A stretch of DNA of 64,000 bases from Zygnema cylindricum (lineage: Eukaryota > Streptophyta > Zygnematophyceae > Zygnematales > Zygnemataceae). Numbering within the stretch: the stretch's first letter is position 1; the number at the start of each line of letters is the position of its first letter. The position numbers and the translations under genes are program-made. A model generated the notes under the pieces. That model was not told the DNA's origin and did not search any database. It saw nothing but the letters and a program-made list of their open reading frames with translations. The DNA lies in assembly GCA_037447655.1 (NCBI GenBank), contig JBBHKE010000822.1, positions 314,272 to 378,271 on the forward strand, written 5' to 3'. Positions 52,441 through 63,003 of this stretch are shown here, one piece after another.

Positions 52441-53575
52441 CAACGTTGTGAAGCCTACGGCAAAGGGAAGCGTGGAGTTATCTTGTGACATCAATGGTCA
52501 AGTTGTTAAAAGGACCTTGCATGATGTTCTCTATATCCCAAAGTTTAAGAAAAATTTGTTTTCCACTTCGGTGGCCGAAATGAAAGGTTTTGAAATTTTA
52601 CAAAAAAATGGGAAAAAGGTAGTAAGCAAAGATGGGAGAGTAGCTTTGGTAGGAACTAGAGGCCCAAACTTGTTGTACCCGATGGACTTGGCTAATGAAA
52701 TTGACTTTGCATACTCCAGTGTCCTTCCGGAAAATGTTTTGTGGCATAAAAGGCTCGGTCATGTTCATCATGAAAGGCTTGATAAATGATAAAACAAAAT
52801 ATTATAGATAGAATTAAATTAGGACAAACACATTCTCATGTATGTGATGGATGTGCTTTGGGAAAGCTTCCTAAGCCGCCCTTACCTCAGACCGCGGATA
52901 ACCGAGCCACGGATTTGCTGCAAATTATTCATTCGAATGTGTGGGGACCGTCAAAAGTTCCTTCCCTTAGTGGCAGCCGGTTTTTGGTCAGTTTTACGGA
53001 TGATTTCTCAAGATACAGCACGGTTTACTTTATGAAAGAAAAGAGTGAAGTGCTCACTCACTTCAAACATTTTCGGGTGTGGACGGAAAATCTTCATGGG
53101 AAACCGATCCTTTCCATTCGGTCCAACAACGGAGGAGAATATATCTCTCATGCATTCTCAAACTATTTGAAAAAAAACCTACAGTTCCCTATACTCCATA
53201 ACAAAATGGGGTATCAGATAGACTAAACCGAACTCTAACGGAGAGTGCAAAATCTATGATGCTAGAATAAGGAATAAATTTTAAATTTTGGAGTGAGGCT
53301 TTCTCTTGTGCTTCGTATATTAGGAATAGAATAGAAACTAGAGCATTGAAAGGGAAAACTCCATATGAAGTGTGGACCGGAAGAAGACCAAATGTTAGTC
53401 ACTTTCGGGTGTTTGGTAGTAAGTGTTTTATTTTGGATAATCTCCCTATTTCAAAGCTTAGTCCGAAATCGGTTCCCAGGATTTTTATGGGATATGATGA
53501 TGAGTCGGTAGGATATAGAGTAAATAATACAAATAGGAATATTCTTCAGACTGCTATAAATATTTAGGTTAATGA
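52441..53575 (+). pseudogene. pol: E13 integrase remnant
   Basis: End of protease (VLYIPKFKKNLFSTS), HHCC region (WHKRLGHVHHERL, CDGC) and integrase core. Two catalytic Asp positions read as Asn (HSNVWGP near 52935 and RSNNGGEY near 53120); in E5 both are Asp. A frameshift lies at about 52786 and others at 53170-53340. The C-terminal part (KTPYEVWTGRRPNVSHFRVFGSKC) is readable at 53346-53567. Confidence 0.85.
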
Positions 53576-53848
53576 AGAGAGTCAATCAGTAGATGTTTTT
53601 GTCATGACAAACTTTGAGAAAATTTCCAAAATGCAAAAATATGTAATTTTTGAAAGTGTTCCTTTTACCTCTTCCACCACCTCTCGTTTATCTGTCAGTA
53701 GCATAACATCCCCTACTCCCACTTTGGACACTACGGTTGGTCCACACGTGGAGGATACTCCTCCTCCTCCTCCTCCTCGGTGACAACTTACGAATCCAAC
53801 AATTCCAGCCTCTGATTTTCCGAGGGGAAGTAGGCAAAGCAGCAGGCT

Positions 53849-53975
53849 TCGAGGCTGCGAGGCTGCTCTACTTTCAGCGAGTACGTTGGCACAGGGAGAA
53901 GGCTACGAGGCTGCGAGGCTGGGATGTTGCGAAGCTGCGAGGCTGTAGAGCTACGAAGCTGTGGGGCTGCTCTAT
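53849..53975 (+). repeat. GCGAGGCTG minisatellite in the E13 linker
   Basis: An irregular array of GCTGCGAGGCTG-like units in the integrase-RT linker, bracketed by GGCTGCTCTACTTTC (53861) and GGCTGCTCTATTTTC (53965). It is absent from the collinear E5 linker, so it is an expansion specific to this copy. Confidence 0.8.
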
Positions 53976-53999
53976 TTTCTTCCAGCACGTCGGAACCGG

Positions 54000-54744
54000 T
54001 CACAATACAAGAAGTTTTTTCAGCTTCGGAAAAAGATCAATGGATCTCAGTGGTTAACGATGAAATGCAATCGATAATGGAGGCTCAAACTTGGGAGTTT
54101 GTGGAGCTTCCAGCCGCATCGAAAGGCCATTGGCTGTAAGTGGGTCTTTAAAGTTAAGTTGAATCCAGATAATTCTATTGAAAGATATAAGGCTAGACTT
54201 GTTGCTAAGGCTATAGTCAGAAGTAGGGAATTGACTATAAAGAGACTTTCTCTTCGGTTGTCCGGTTTCCAAATGTTACATTTATGTTGTCTTTAGCGGC
54301 CATTGAAAATATGGAATTATATCAAATGGATGTTAAGACCGCTTTCTTGCATAGAGATTTAGAGGAAGTAATTTATATGAAGCAGCCTGAAATGTATAAA
54401 GAGACGAAAAAGAAAATCTGGTATGTAAGTTGTTGAAATCCTTGTACAGTCTCAAAAAAAGGCTCCACGTCAGTGGAATCTGAAACTAGATGAGTTTCTA
54501 ACCGGTCTTGGATTTTTGAGGATTAGCTTAGACCACTCAGTCTATGTTATGGAACGGGAATATGGGATTATTTACATTGCGGTGTATGTAGATGATTTGC
54601 TGCTACTAAGCAAGTCATTAAATGAGATTAACAAAATAAAGGTAGCCTTGAATTCAAGATTTGAGATGAAGGATTTAGGGGAGGCAAAGTATTTTCTTGG
54701 AATTCAAGTGAAAAGAGATAGAGATAGGAGAACAATCTATCTAA
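54000..54744 (+). pseudogene. pol: E13 RT, part before E14
   Basis: RT starts near 54060 (IMEAQTWE) with KWVFKVKLNPDNSIERYKARLVAK. It shows frame changes around 54120, 54225 and 54410. YVDDLLLLSKS (54585-54617) and FEMKDLGEAKYFLGIQ follow. It stops at ATCTATCTAA, where E14 inserted, and resumes at 61259. Confidence 0.86.
54740..54744. other. E14 target-site duplication, left copy (TCTAA)
   Basis: TCTAA is repeated exactly at 61254-61258. Deleting E14 and one copy rejoins E13 RT sequence. Confidence 0.95.
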
Positions 54745-55810
54745 TGAAACTCTAAGACCTCCATAAGTCCTCAGAGTGGACAGCTTCTAAGAAGCCTCTA
54801 GGATAACCCTGACCCCTTTATGTTTCAGCAAGAACAACTGCCACCCTAGCAGACAAAAACTCTGACCAACTTCACCCCTGTGAAGGCAAGACTCCCCTGA
54901 GTCAATAGCAAAAAGAATCTCTGAATTTTCTCCCCTGAGCAGTAAGTTATGGAGGGTCAAAGTTGACCTTTTGTACAGAAGCTCTCTGGGAGAGAGGGTC
55001 CTATCTCCTAATTTTTCTAAGTCCTATCTCTCTCACAAACTCTATCTACTAATGTACGGAGCCAATCAGAGTACACTTCCGTACAAAAAAGTACAGCTGC
55101 CGGTGTACTTTCTGTACGGATATTGTACGACATGGCCTAAATGTCGACACATGTCATATCCGGATTCAGTGCAATAATCTCCAGGGATACCACGATCCAA
55201 TGTAATTTCGCCACGTGTCATCCGATGTGGTGATGACCACAAACCGCTGTAATTCTCTTCCACGATCTCGGCGTTAATTCGGCGTCAGATTAAATTCACA
55301 TTAAATCATAGCCGTGATAAATACATGCGCGATATTTGTTTTGCTAAAGAAATAAATTTGCGGTATTCGTTTCTTATCCGTACTGTAATCCGTACTTTTA
55401 CATTACTCGATCGATGTCTCCCGTAAAACTGTTTCAGTTAAATGAACTATTCTACGTATTAATGTTTAAGTAATTATCAAACCCTATAATACGTAACACT
55501 ATGTCTAGACTTAACGGTTAAGGCTACCGGCTACCGACAGCTTACCATCCGGCAGGTACCAAGATCAAATCCTGGGGTAAACACATACTCTTTTAGTAAA
55601 TAACCCAACGGTAAATAAACTAATATATATATTTCCCGTAAACCACTGGATAGCTTAGGTAGCCATGGCTCTAGCTTCCTCTCCAATTTCTCAGTGACTG
55701 CGACAAGTTTGAGAGTGGGAGAGAGAAGTTAGAGATAGGCTGCCTCGGTATCTTTCTATATTTCTATTTAGACCTAGAAAATACTTAAAAACGGACCATT
55801 AATTTCTACA
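54745..55810 (-). repeat. E14 3' LTR
   Basis: 1066 bp, TGAAACTC...TTTCTACA on the plus strand, followed by the polypurine tract at 55811-55823. T-arm-like segment at 55554-55575. Confidence 0.94.
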
Positions 55811-55823
55811 CTCCCCTTATTTT
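55811..55823 (-). promoter_or_regulatory. E14 polypurine tract
   Basis: AAAATAAGGGGAG on the element strand, between the pol stop (TAG in ATTGACTAG) and the 3' LTR. Confidence 0.85.
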
Positions 55824-57894
55824 CTAGTCAATCTTTAATTTCAGACCACATTTCTCCCTACAGAAAATTAGCTTACGGGGAGGCACACGTTTGGTCATCA
55901 TATCTAATACCATCTCGGTATCTGGTCGATACTCTAAACTGATTATTTTGTTATCTACTTTCTCTCTAACAAAGCATAGTCTAATGTCCATGTGTTTGAC
56001 TTTAAAATGATGTTTAGGATTGGCAGAAATAGTGATTGCTGCCTGATTATCACAAAATATTTTCTGCACACCTGTCTTAAGGTGACCAAGCTCACCTAGC
56101 AAAGACTTGACCCACATCAATTCTTTTACAACAGAGCAAGAGGCCATATACTCAGCCTCCATGGTGGACTGAGCAATAACTTTTTGTTGTTTGCTTCTCC
56201 AACAGCAAGCCCCATCACCCACATATAATACATATGTAGAAGTGCATCTTCTCATCGGAGCATCATCATAACTAACATCACTCCAAATAGTGATGCCAGT
56301 ATTCTCCCCACCCAAATGCAACCATAGATCTCCCCACCCAAATGCAACCATAGATCCCTAGTTTCTATCAAAAATCTAAAGACTCTCTTAGCTGCCTCCC
56401 AATCCCTCTTAGTGGGAGCATTTAGACTTCTACTCAACACTCGTACAGCTGCAGCTAAATCCGGCCGGGTACAATTCATAAAATAGATTAGACTTCCCAC
56501 TACTTGCCTGTAAAGAATAGTCTGCATGAACTTATGTTCTTTAGGAGATAATCCCTCGTCTAAGACTATGACTCCATCTTCCTCACTCCCCTCACTTCCC
56601 TTCTTCAACTCCATTGGAGTTGTACAACTATTAACTTTATCCATCTGAAATTTTTCAAGCATGTTCCTTATTGCTTCCTTTTGAGTCAATCTTATAATCT
56701 TTCTTTTTTGGTCTCTTTGTATTTGAATTCCCAAAATATATTTTGCTTCCCCCATATCCTACATTTCAAATCTCCCCTTAAGATCGGTTTTCAGTTTATT
56801 AATTTTTTCCATTGATTTACTTAAAACAAGCAAATCATCAACATAAATTGCAATAAATATAAAACCTTCCTCATTTTCGAAAACATAAATTGAGTGGTCT
56901 GAGCAGATACGGATATATCCCAGACCGGGAAGAAACTCATCAAGTTTTTATTCCACTGTCGAGGGGCCTGTTTCAAACCATAAAGATATTTAATCAGCCG
57001 GCGTACCTTACTCTCCTCTCCTTCCTCCACAAATCCTTCGCGTTGTCGCATGAAGATCTCCTCTTCCAATTCTCCATGCAAAAAGGCTATCTTGATGTCC
57101 ATTTGGTGCACTTCCATGTTTTTCGCTGCTTCCAGACTGAAAAGTATGCGGACGGAGGGAAATTTGACGACCGAGGCAAAGGTTTCCTCGTAGTCAATTC
57201 CCTCCTTTTGTGTAAATCCCTTTGCCACTAATTGGGCCTTCTAACGCTCGATTGTGTTATCTGGATTCAGTTTTAATTTGAAAACCCACTTACAACCGAT
57301 TGGTTTTCGGTTAGGTGGACAATCCACCAGCTCCCAAGTATCGGCTGCCATAATTGAGGCCATCTCCTCATTGATGGTTGTCTTCCATCGGTTTCTTTCG
57401 GGACAAGTCATCGCCTCTCCATAAGTTTGAGTTTCATCTTAATGAGATAGTTTTGTTACCTTGTTATTAACCTGTTTTTCTTGCAATCTTTTGCTACTTC
57501 TCCTTCCTACCTCAAAATCCGAGGCTGGAATAGATGGTTCTCGTGGATTCTTTCGAACAATCTCGGCTTCTCCTTTATCCCTTGATTCCGAATCACTTTC
57601 CACCACGTCTTCCGCTTCGGGTAGAGTTGTCACTAGAGTTTCCGCAGCCGAGTCTTTTTCGGTCTGATTTGTACCTGGAAAAATATCATCTTTTCTAAAA
57701 CCTGGATAGTTAGGAAGCTCAAAGTCATCGGAATTTTCTGACTCAAATCTGATTTTTACTAACTTTGTATACTTGAAGGGATCCACAGACTATCCTTCAT
57801 CCATAACTACTAGATGCTTTACTAAGATTATATCTTCCATTTGTAGATGATAAACTCTATATCCTTTAACATCCTCATCATATCCTAATAAGTA
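55824..57894 (-). pseudogene. pol: E14 integrase tail, linker, RT and RNase H
   Basis: Continues the frame below the stop at 57895. The acidic linker (57439-57786) and RT N-part (to about 56950) stay in frame. A base is lost near 56945, and the catalytic YVDD part and FEMKD region lie in the new frame. RT C-part is at 56252-56755. A 26-bp tandem duplication at 56304-56355 then shifts the frame again before RNase H (55824-56351: CDNQAAITISANP, then HMDIRLCFVREKV). The natural stop TAG is retained just before the polypurine tract. Confidence 0.88.
56304..56355. repeat. 26-bp tandem duplication in E14 RNase H
   Basis: Unit CTCCCCACCCAAATGCAACC plus ATAGAT, at 56304-56329 and 56330-56355. E2 and E9 have one copy of the segment at this position. 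It causes a frameshift. Confidence 0.88.
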
Positions 57895-60207
57895 TCAGGG
57901 TTTTCCTTTAGGATCTAGCTTCCAATTAGATCGATCTGTATCTAGAATGAATACTTGACTACCGAAAACCTTTAAGTGAGATATGTCTGGTTTCCGGCCT
58001 GTCCATCTCTCATAAGGTGTTTGATCTTTTATAGCTGAAGTAAGAACTCTATTTTTGAGGTAATTAGCACAGTTCATTGCTTCTGCCCAAAACCTTTTTC
58101 CTATCTTTTTATCTGACAACATACTTCTAGCACTATCACTTAGTGTTCTATTTAACCTTTCAGCTACCCCATTCTGTTCCGGGTTTTCTGGAACTGTCTT
58201 TTGGTGTTGGACTCCATCTTCCCTCAAAAAATCCTCAAACTGGTTAGAAGTATACTCCCCATCATTGTCACTCCTTACTCTCTTGATTGGAGTTTCATGT
58301 AGTTTTTCACTCCATGCTTTATATTGTCTAAAAGAATCATGAGCTTCTAACTTGTTTTTCCAAAAAAACACCCGGGAATACCGAGACCAATCATCAGTGA
58401 TAGTCATCATAAATCTCTTCCCCCACGGTGAGGGCAGTTTAGCCGGTCCCCAAATATTTGTGTGTACTAGATCTATAATATTTTCTCCCTTATAGGTGGC
58501 TGTTTTAGGAAAGGGTAATATGTGTGCTTTACCTTGAGCAACTCCACTACAATCACTTATGTTATCACTCTCATTGAACTTAATCCCTTCCACCACTCCC
58601 ATCTTTTTCATCTCTCTTAACTTATCTAGATTCACATGCCTAAGCCTCTTATGCCACATCATAATATCATGAACACCAGCATAATAAAGTTTCTTCGTTT
58701 CATTACTTAAAATCAGCCTAAACATCCCATGGCTACCTTTCTCAACAATGAAATAGACATCCTCCTCAAAACTAGCAGTAAAGACTCCTTCCCTAGTGCT
58801 AGTAAAAAAACCCTTATCATCTAATACAGATGTAGAGATGAGGTTTTTGTTCAGCTCCGGAATAAACAATACATCGGAGAATGTTACTATGGATGTCTTT
58901 CCTTCTACTAACACTTTCACATCTACCGATCGTACGAGAGTAGTGGTGACTATCCTCCCATCCTCGTATTCTATCTCTACGGTGGGAATCTTTCTTATCT
59001 TAGTGAACAGGTGCCTATCCTTACACATGTGCATGAAGGCACCTGAATCTATAATCCAGCTTGCTTCACCTTTGAATCCACAGTAAGCACATTTCTGCCT
59101 TCGTGGAATTTTGACCTCGTTATTCGCCTCCAACTCCTCATCCAAAAGGAGCTCATCGTCCTCGTTCTCGGATTCTGCCTCATGAACCTGTGTCATAAGG
59201 GCCTTTTTCTTTCTTCTCGTGGTACCACCGGTCTGCCCCTCCTTTAACCGAAGCTCGGTTAGCTTAGTGCACTCTCCCATATAGTGCCCCGGTTTCTTAC
59301 AAAAATGACATAAACCTTTGGGAGCTCTTAGTCCGAACTCGTCGACCTGATTTTTCTGCTCCCTTCCCCCATAGCTTCCGACCGGTTTCCGAGAATCCTT
59401 GTTCCTCCAATAGGTCGAAGTTGCCAAGGCTTGGCCACTCTTTCCTCCCCTTCGGAACTCAATCGTATTCTCCCGAACGAGAATCATCCCTACCACTGAG
59501 TTCCATATCCACCTTGAGTCTGGTAAAACCTGCACACGGTTGACTATGTTCTCGAACTCATCGGGTAACTTCATCAGTAAACAGTTAACCTTTTCTTTTT
59601 CCCTAAAATGTTTTCCTGCACTCTCTTGCTCCATGAAGAGTGTAGCAAGCTCATTGCAAAAATCCAACATTTTCCCCACTTTGTATACATATTCTTTAAC
59701 TTTCAAATCAGCCAACTCTGGTTGCTGAATCGTACCACTTCGGTACATCTCTATGAGAGCCATCCACAGATCAGATGCCCTTTCTACCTGCAAATGAAGA
59801 CATGTAAGTCCTTGAGTAAGATGGCGTACGATAAAGTGCTTTGCCGCCATATTGTTGAAATCCCAGGTTTGAGTATCATTCTCCTCGTTCCTCCGAATAG
59901 GTGACATGAATGCTAAACCGGTTGCTATTAGTGTGGTCGTCTCCTTCTCTACTTCTTTTTCCACCACCTCTCCTTCCTTTATCTCCTCCGTTGAATATGG
60001 ACCTCCTTTCTTTGTGAATCTGCTTCCTTCAAACCCTGGAGGAATTCCAAGACTTGATGGACGCCCTAATCAACCACTCACTATCCCCCAAAACCTTTTT
60101 TCGCATAGAGCTCCTATCATCATACTTTCCCAGTATATAAAGCTAGTTCCATTAAAGATTAGTACCTTAGAGGGAGGGCGCATAACCTGAAACTTTAAGA
60201 CCTCCAT
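57895..60207 (-). pseudogene. gag-pol: E14 gag-protease-integrase polyprotein
   Basis: ATG 60207-60205 lies inside the 5' LTR. One in-frame TGA at codon 46 (60070-60072) interrupts it, then it is open to TGA 57895-57897. The reading that begins at 59967 uses GTG and is not the real start. Contents: gag; knuckle CHFCKKPGHYMGEC (near 59270-59315); protease WIIDSGAFMHMC (near 59030); WHKRLRHVNL; a CSGVA where relatives have CSGCA (a zinc Cys lost); integrase HTNIWGP (first catalytic Asp changed to Asn); RSDNDGEY; and PENPEQNGVAERLNRT. The protein is long but carries active-site damage. Confidence 0.9.
60173..60187 (-). promoter_or_regulatory. E14 primer-binding site
   Basis: Element strand GGTTATGCGCCCTCC, two differences from the E2 site, abutting the LTR. 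Confidence 0.75.
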
Positions 60208-61253
60208 AAGTCCTTAGAGTGGACAGCTTCTAAGAAGCCTCTAGGATAACCCTGACCCCTTTATGTTTGAGCAAAAACAACTGCCACCCTTGCAGACAAA
60301 AACTCTGACCAACTTCACCCCTCTAAAGGCAAGACTCCCTTGAGTCGATAGCAAAAAGAATCTCTGAATTTGCTCCCCTGAGCAGTAAGTTATGGAGGGT
60401 CAAAGTTGACCTTTTGTACAGAAGCTCTCTGGGAGAGAGGGTTCTATCTCCTAATTTTTCTTAGTCCCATCTCTCTCACAAACTCTATCTACTAATATAC
60501 GGAGCCAATCAGAGTACACTTCCGTACACAAAAGTACAGCTGCCGGTGTACTTTTTGTACGGATATTGTACGACATGGCTTAAATGTCGACACATGTCAT
60601 ATCCGGATTCGGTGTAGTAATCTCTTGAGATACCATGATCCAATGTAATTTTGCCACGTGTCATCCGATTTGGCGATGACCACAAATCGCCGAAATTCTC
60701 TTCTGCGATCTCGGCGTTAATTCGGCTGTCGGATTAAATTCACATTAAATCGTAGCCGTAATAAATACATGCGCGGTATATGTTTCGCTAAAGAAATAAA
60801 TGTGCGGTATTCGTTTTTTATCCGTACCGTAATCCGTACTTTTACATTACTGGATCTATGTCTACCGTAAAATTGTTTAAGTTAAATGAACTATCCTACG
60901 TATTAATGTTTAACTAATTATCAAACCCTGTAATACGTAACACTATGTCTAGACTTAACGGTTAAGGCTACCTGCTACCGGCAGCTTACCCTCCGGCAGG
61001 TACCAGGATCAAATCCTTGGGTAAACACATACTCTTTTAGTAAATAACCGAACGGTAAATAAACTAATATATATATTTCGCGTAAACCTCTGGATAGCCT
61101 AGGTAGCCATGGCTCTAGCTTCCTCTCTTACTTCTCAGTGACTGCGACAAGTTTGAGAGTTGAAGAGAGAAGTTAGAGGTAGACAGCCTCGGCTTCTTTC
61201 TATATTTCTATTTAGATCTAGAAAATACTTTAAACAGACCATTAATTTCTACA
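60188..61253 (-). repeat. E14 5' LTR
   Basis: 1066 bp, with the gag ATG at 60207-60205, a GTAC cluster at 60500-60572, CCACGTG near 60655, the T-arm-like segment at 60998-61019 and the U3 hairpin near 61110-61185. Confidence 0.94.
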
Positions 61254-61258
61254 TCTAA
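61254..61258. other. E14 target-site duplication, right copy (TCTAA)
   Basis: Exact repeat of 54740-54744. Confidence 0.95.
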
Positions 61259-62040
61259 GGCAGCAGGAAGCAATAGGGAATGTACTTGAAAAATTTGGCA
61301 TGGCAATGCAAAGGGAAGTGCCACTCCCATGGAATTTATGCAGAAAGTGGAAGGCATGGAGACCGATAAGGGATTCATTTTTGACGACACCTTGGTGTTA
61401 CAGGAGGCAGATTTTATGGCCACCATTCCATACCGGCTACTTCATGAACTGCACCAGGCCGGACATTGCGGTAGCAGTAGGTGCTTTGAGCCGGAGTTTG
61501 CAAAATCCGAGGATAACGGATTGGGAGGCAGCAAAGAGGGTTTTTCGGTACTTTGCAGGGACACAGAATCTTTGACTTGCTCTCGGTGGAGACGAAGTAA
61601 AAATTCAGACTTGAAGCGATGCTAGCTAGGGAGAAACGCTAAGCCGCCGTTTTACCACCGGATTCATTCTGAAGATTGGAAGTGGAACATGCTGTTGGAG
61701 CAGCAAGCTTAAAAATGTAACAGCTCAATCTACAATGGAGGTTGAATATATGGCAACGAGCTTAGCTGTCAAGGAGTTACTCTGGGTAAAGTCTCTCCTT
61801 GAAAAACTTCACTTTATACAATCTGGACCAGAAGTAGTGTGGTGTGATAACCAGGCAGCTATTGCAATTGCATCTAACCCGAGTCATCACTTCAAAAGCA
61901 AACACATTGATATCAAGCTGCATTTTGTAAGAGAGAAGGTGATGAACAGAATAGTGAAACTTAGTTATCTGCCTGATGATAAGATGGTAGTAGATATGAT
62001 GACTAAGCCTTTACTTGCACCTAAATTGAAGCTTTGTTGA
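61259..62040 (+). pseudogene. pol: E13 RT end and RNase H, part after E14
   Basis: Resumes with Q-E-A-I-G-N-V-L-E-K-F-G, matching E5. It includes a frame change near 61435 (GYFMNCTRPDIAVAVGALSRSLQNP) and another near 61575-61640 around the S-Y-G-D segment. RNase H is open at 61735-62038, with MEVEYMATSLAVKELLWVKSLL and WCDNQAAIAIASNPSHHF, ending KLKLC and TGA 62038-62040. Confidence 0.86.
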
Positions 62041-62080
62041 GAAGAATGTGGACTCAGTGGCTGAGAGAGTCTAAAGGTTT

Positions 62081-62087
62081 AGGGGAG
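62081..62087 (+). promoter_or_regulatory. E13 polypurine tract
   Basis: AGGGGAG preceded by AAAGGTTT, directly before TGTTG of the 3' LTR. Same core as in E5. Confidence 0.75.
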
Positions 62088-63003
62088 TGTTGTTCTTGGA
62101 AACCTTTAGTCCTCTCTATACCACGTTGCTATGTTGTAACGCTGCGCTAGTCTGACATCGCAGCTGTGCTGCTCTAATATTGCAGCTGCGCTGATCGATC
62201 AGAGCAGCCATAGCAGTGTGTGAAAAAAAGAAGTTTTGGACTTAGTCATTTTGTGTACAAGATGAATTGTCGAAGACAAGATTTAGTGTTGTATGTAACT
62301 CCAAAGGGTGTACACAGATTTGGTGCACTTTAGGTATACGTGTCGGTCCATGAGGAAGTAAAGATTGGTTGTGTCAGACGAAGAAGTACACTTTCATTAG
62401 AGGATCGAATTTACACGTGGCGGTTCATCTTCGGTGATGAAAGAATGCGCGAACAGCGGACGGAGTCCGCCGTCATTTTGGAAGAGAAATATTGACTCCG
62501 CCGTCATTTCAGCAGACGAACTTTGACCGCGTACTATTTTCACTTTAGCGGTTGTCTTTTCTTAGGTTAATGTAAATATTTGTGAACGGTAGACGACGGG
62601 GTTTTTTGTTTGAAGAAGATTAGCGTTCGAATTGGCCACAGTAAATGTGGTACGGCTTGACCAGCTGTAGGCTCACTTGTATATGTAGGACTTAGATTAT
62701 TTTGTAGTGTAGGATTCTTTGTATGAAAAATTGTAAAGCACTTTTTGGGTTTCATTAGAATTACAAGATCATTGTGATCTTTAGGCAAAACCTTGTGAAA
62801 TTCTGCATGTGATTTCCTTGTTGTATATTCTATATTGTGGCAAATTTGCAAACCTAGGGAGCTTCTCGTTTTTTTGGGGCTTCATTGTGAAGTTGGTTGT
62901 CTGTGGGATTTCGTGAGAGTTTTCTCATTGTGTAATTGATTATTATGGCAACTGCTGGTGCTTCATCTTCTTCTTCCGGGGCACCAACTGCCTCAAATCA
63001 ACA
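62088..63003 (+). repeat. E13 3' LTR
   Basis: 916 bp, TGTTG...CAACA. It includes the second copy of the gag start (ATG 62945-62947), which reads into flanking pol sequence. Confidence 0.92.

Larger units (their letters stand above)
54745..61253 (-). mobile_element. E14, complete Ty1/copia element (B-type LTRs)
   Basis: 6509 bp, minus strand, with two 1066-bp LTRs and a perfect TCTAA duplication inside E13 RT. A comparison of the first 225 LTR bases gives about 10 differences. It has the longest uninterrupted B-type coding segment in the window (57895-60069) but is broken in RT. Confidence 0.95.
50462..63003 (+). mobile_element. E13 Ty1/copia element, split by E14
   Basis: Plus strand, TGTTG...CAACA LTRs of 925 and 916 bp, about 6.0 kb without E14. 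It has the full copia domain order but many stops and shifts. Flanks CTTCT and TACTC do not match, and they lie in different pol regions (integrase on the left, RNase H on the right). This is not one clean insertion. Recombination between two E13 copies in register would explain it. Confidence 0.85.
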
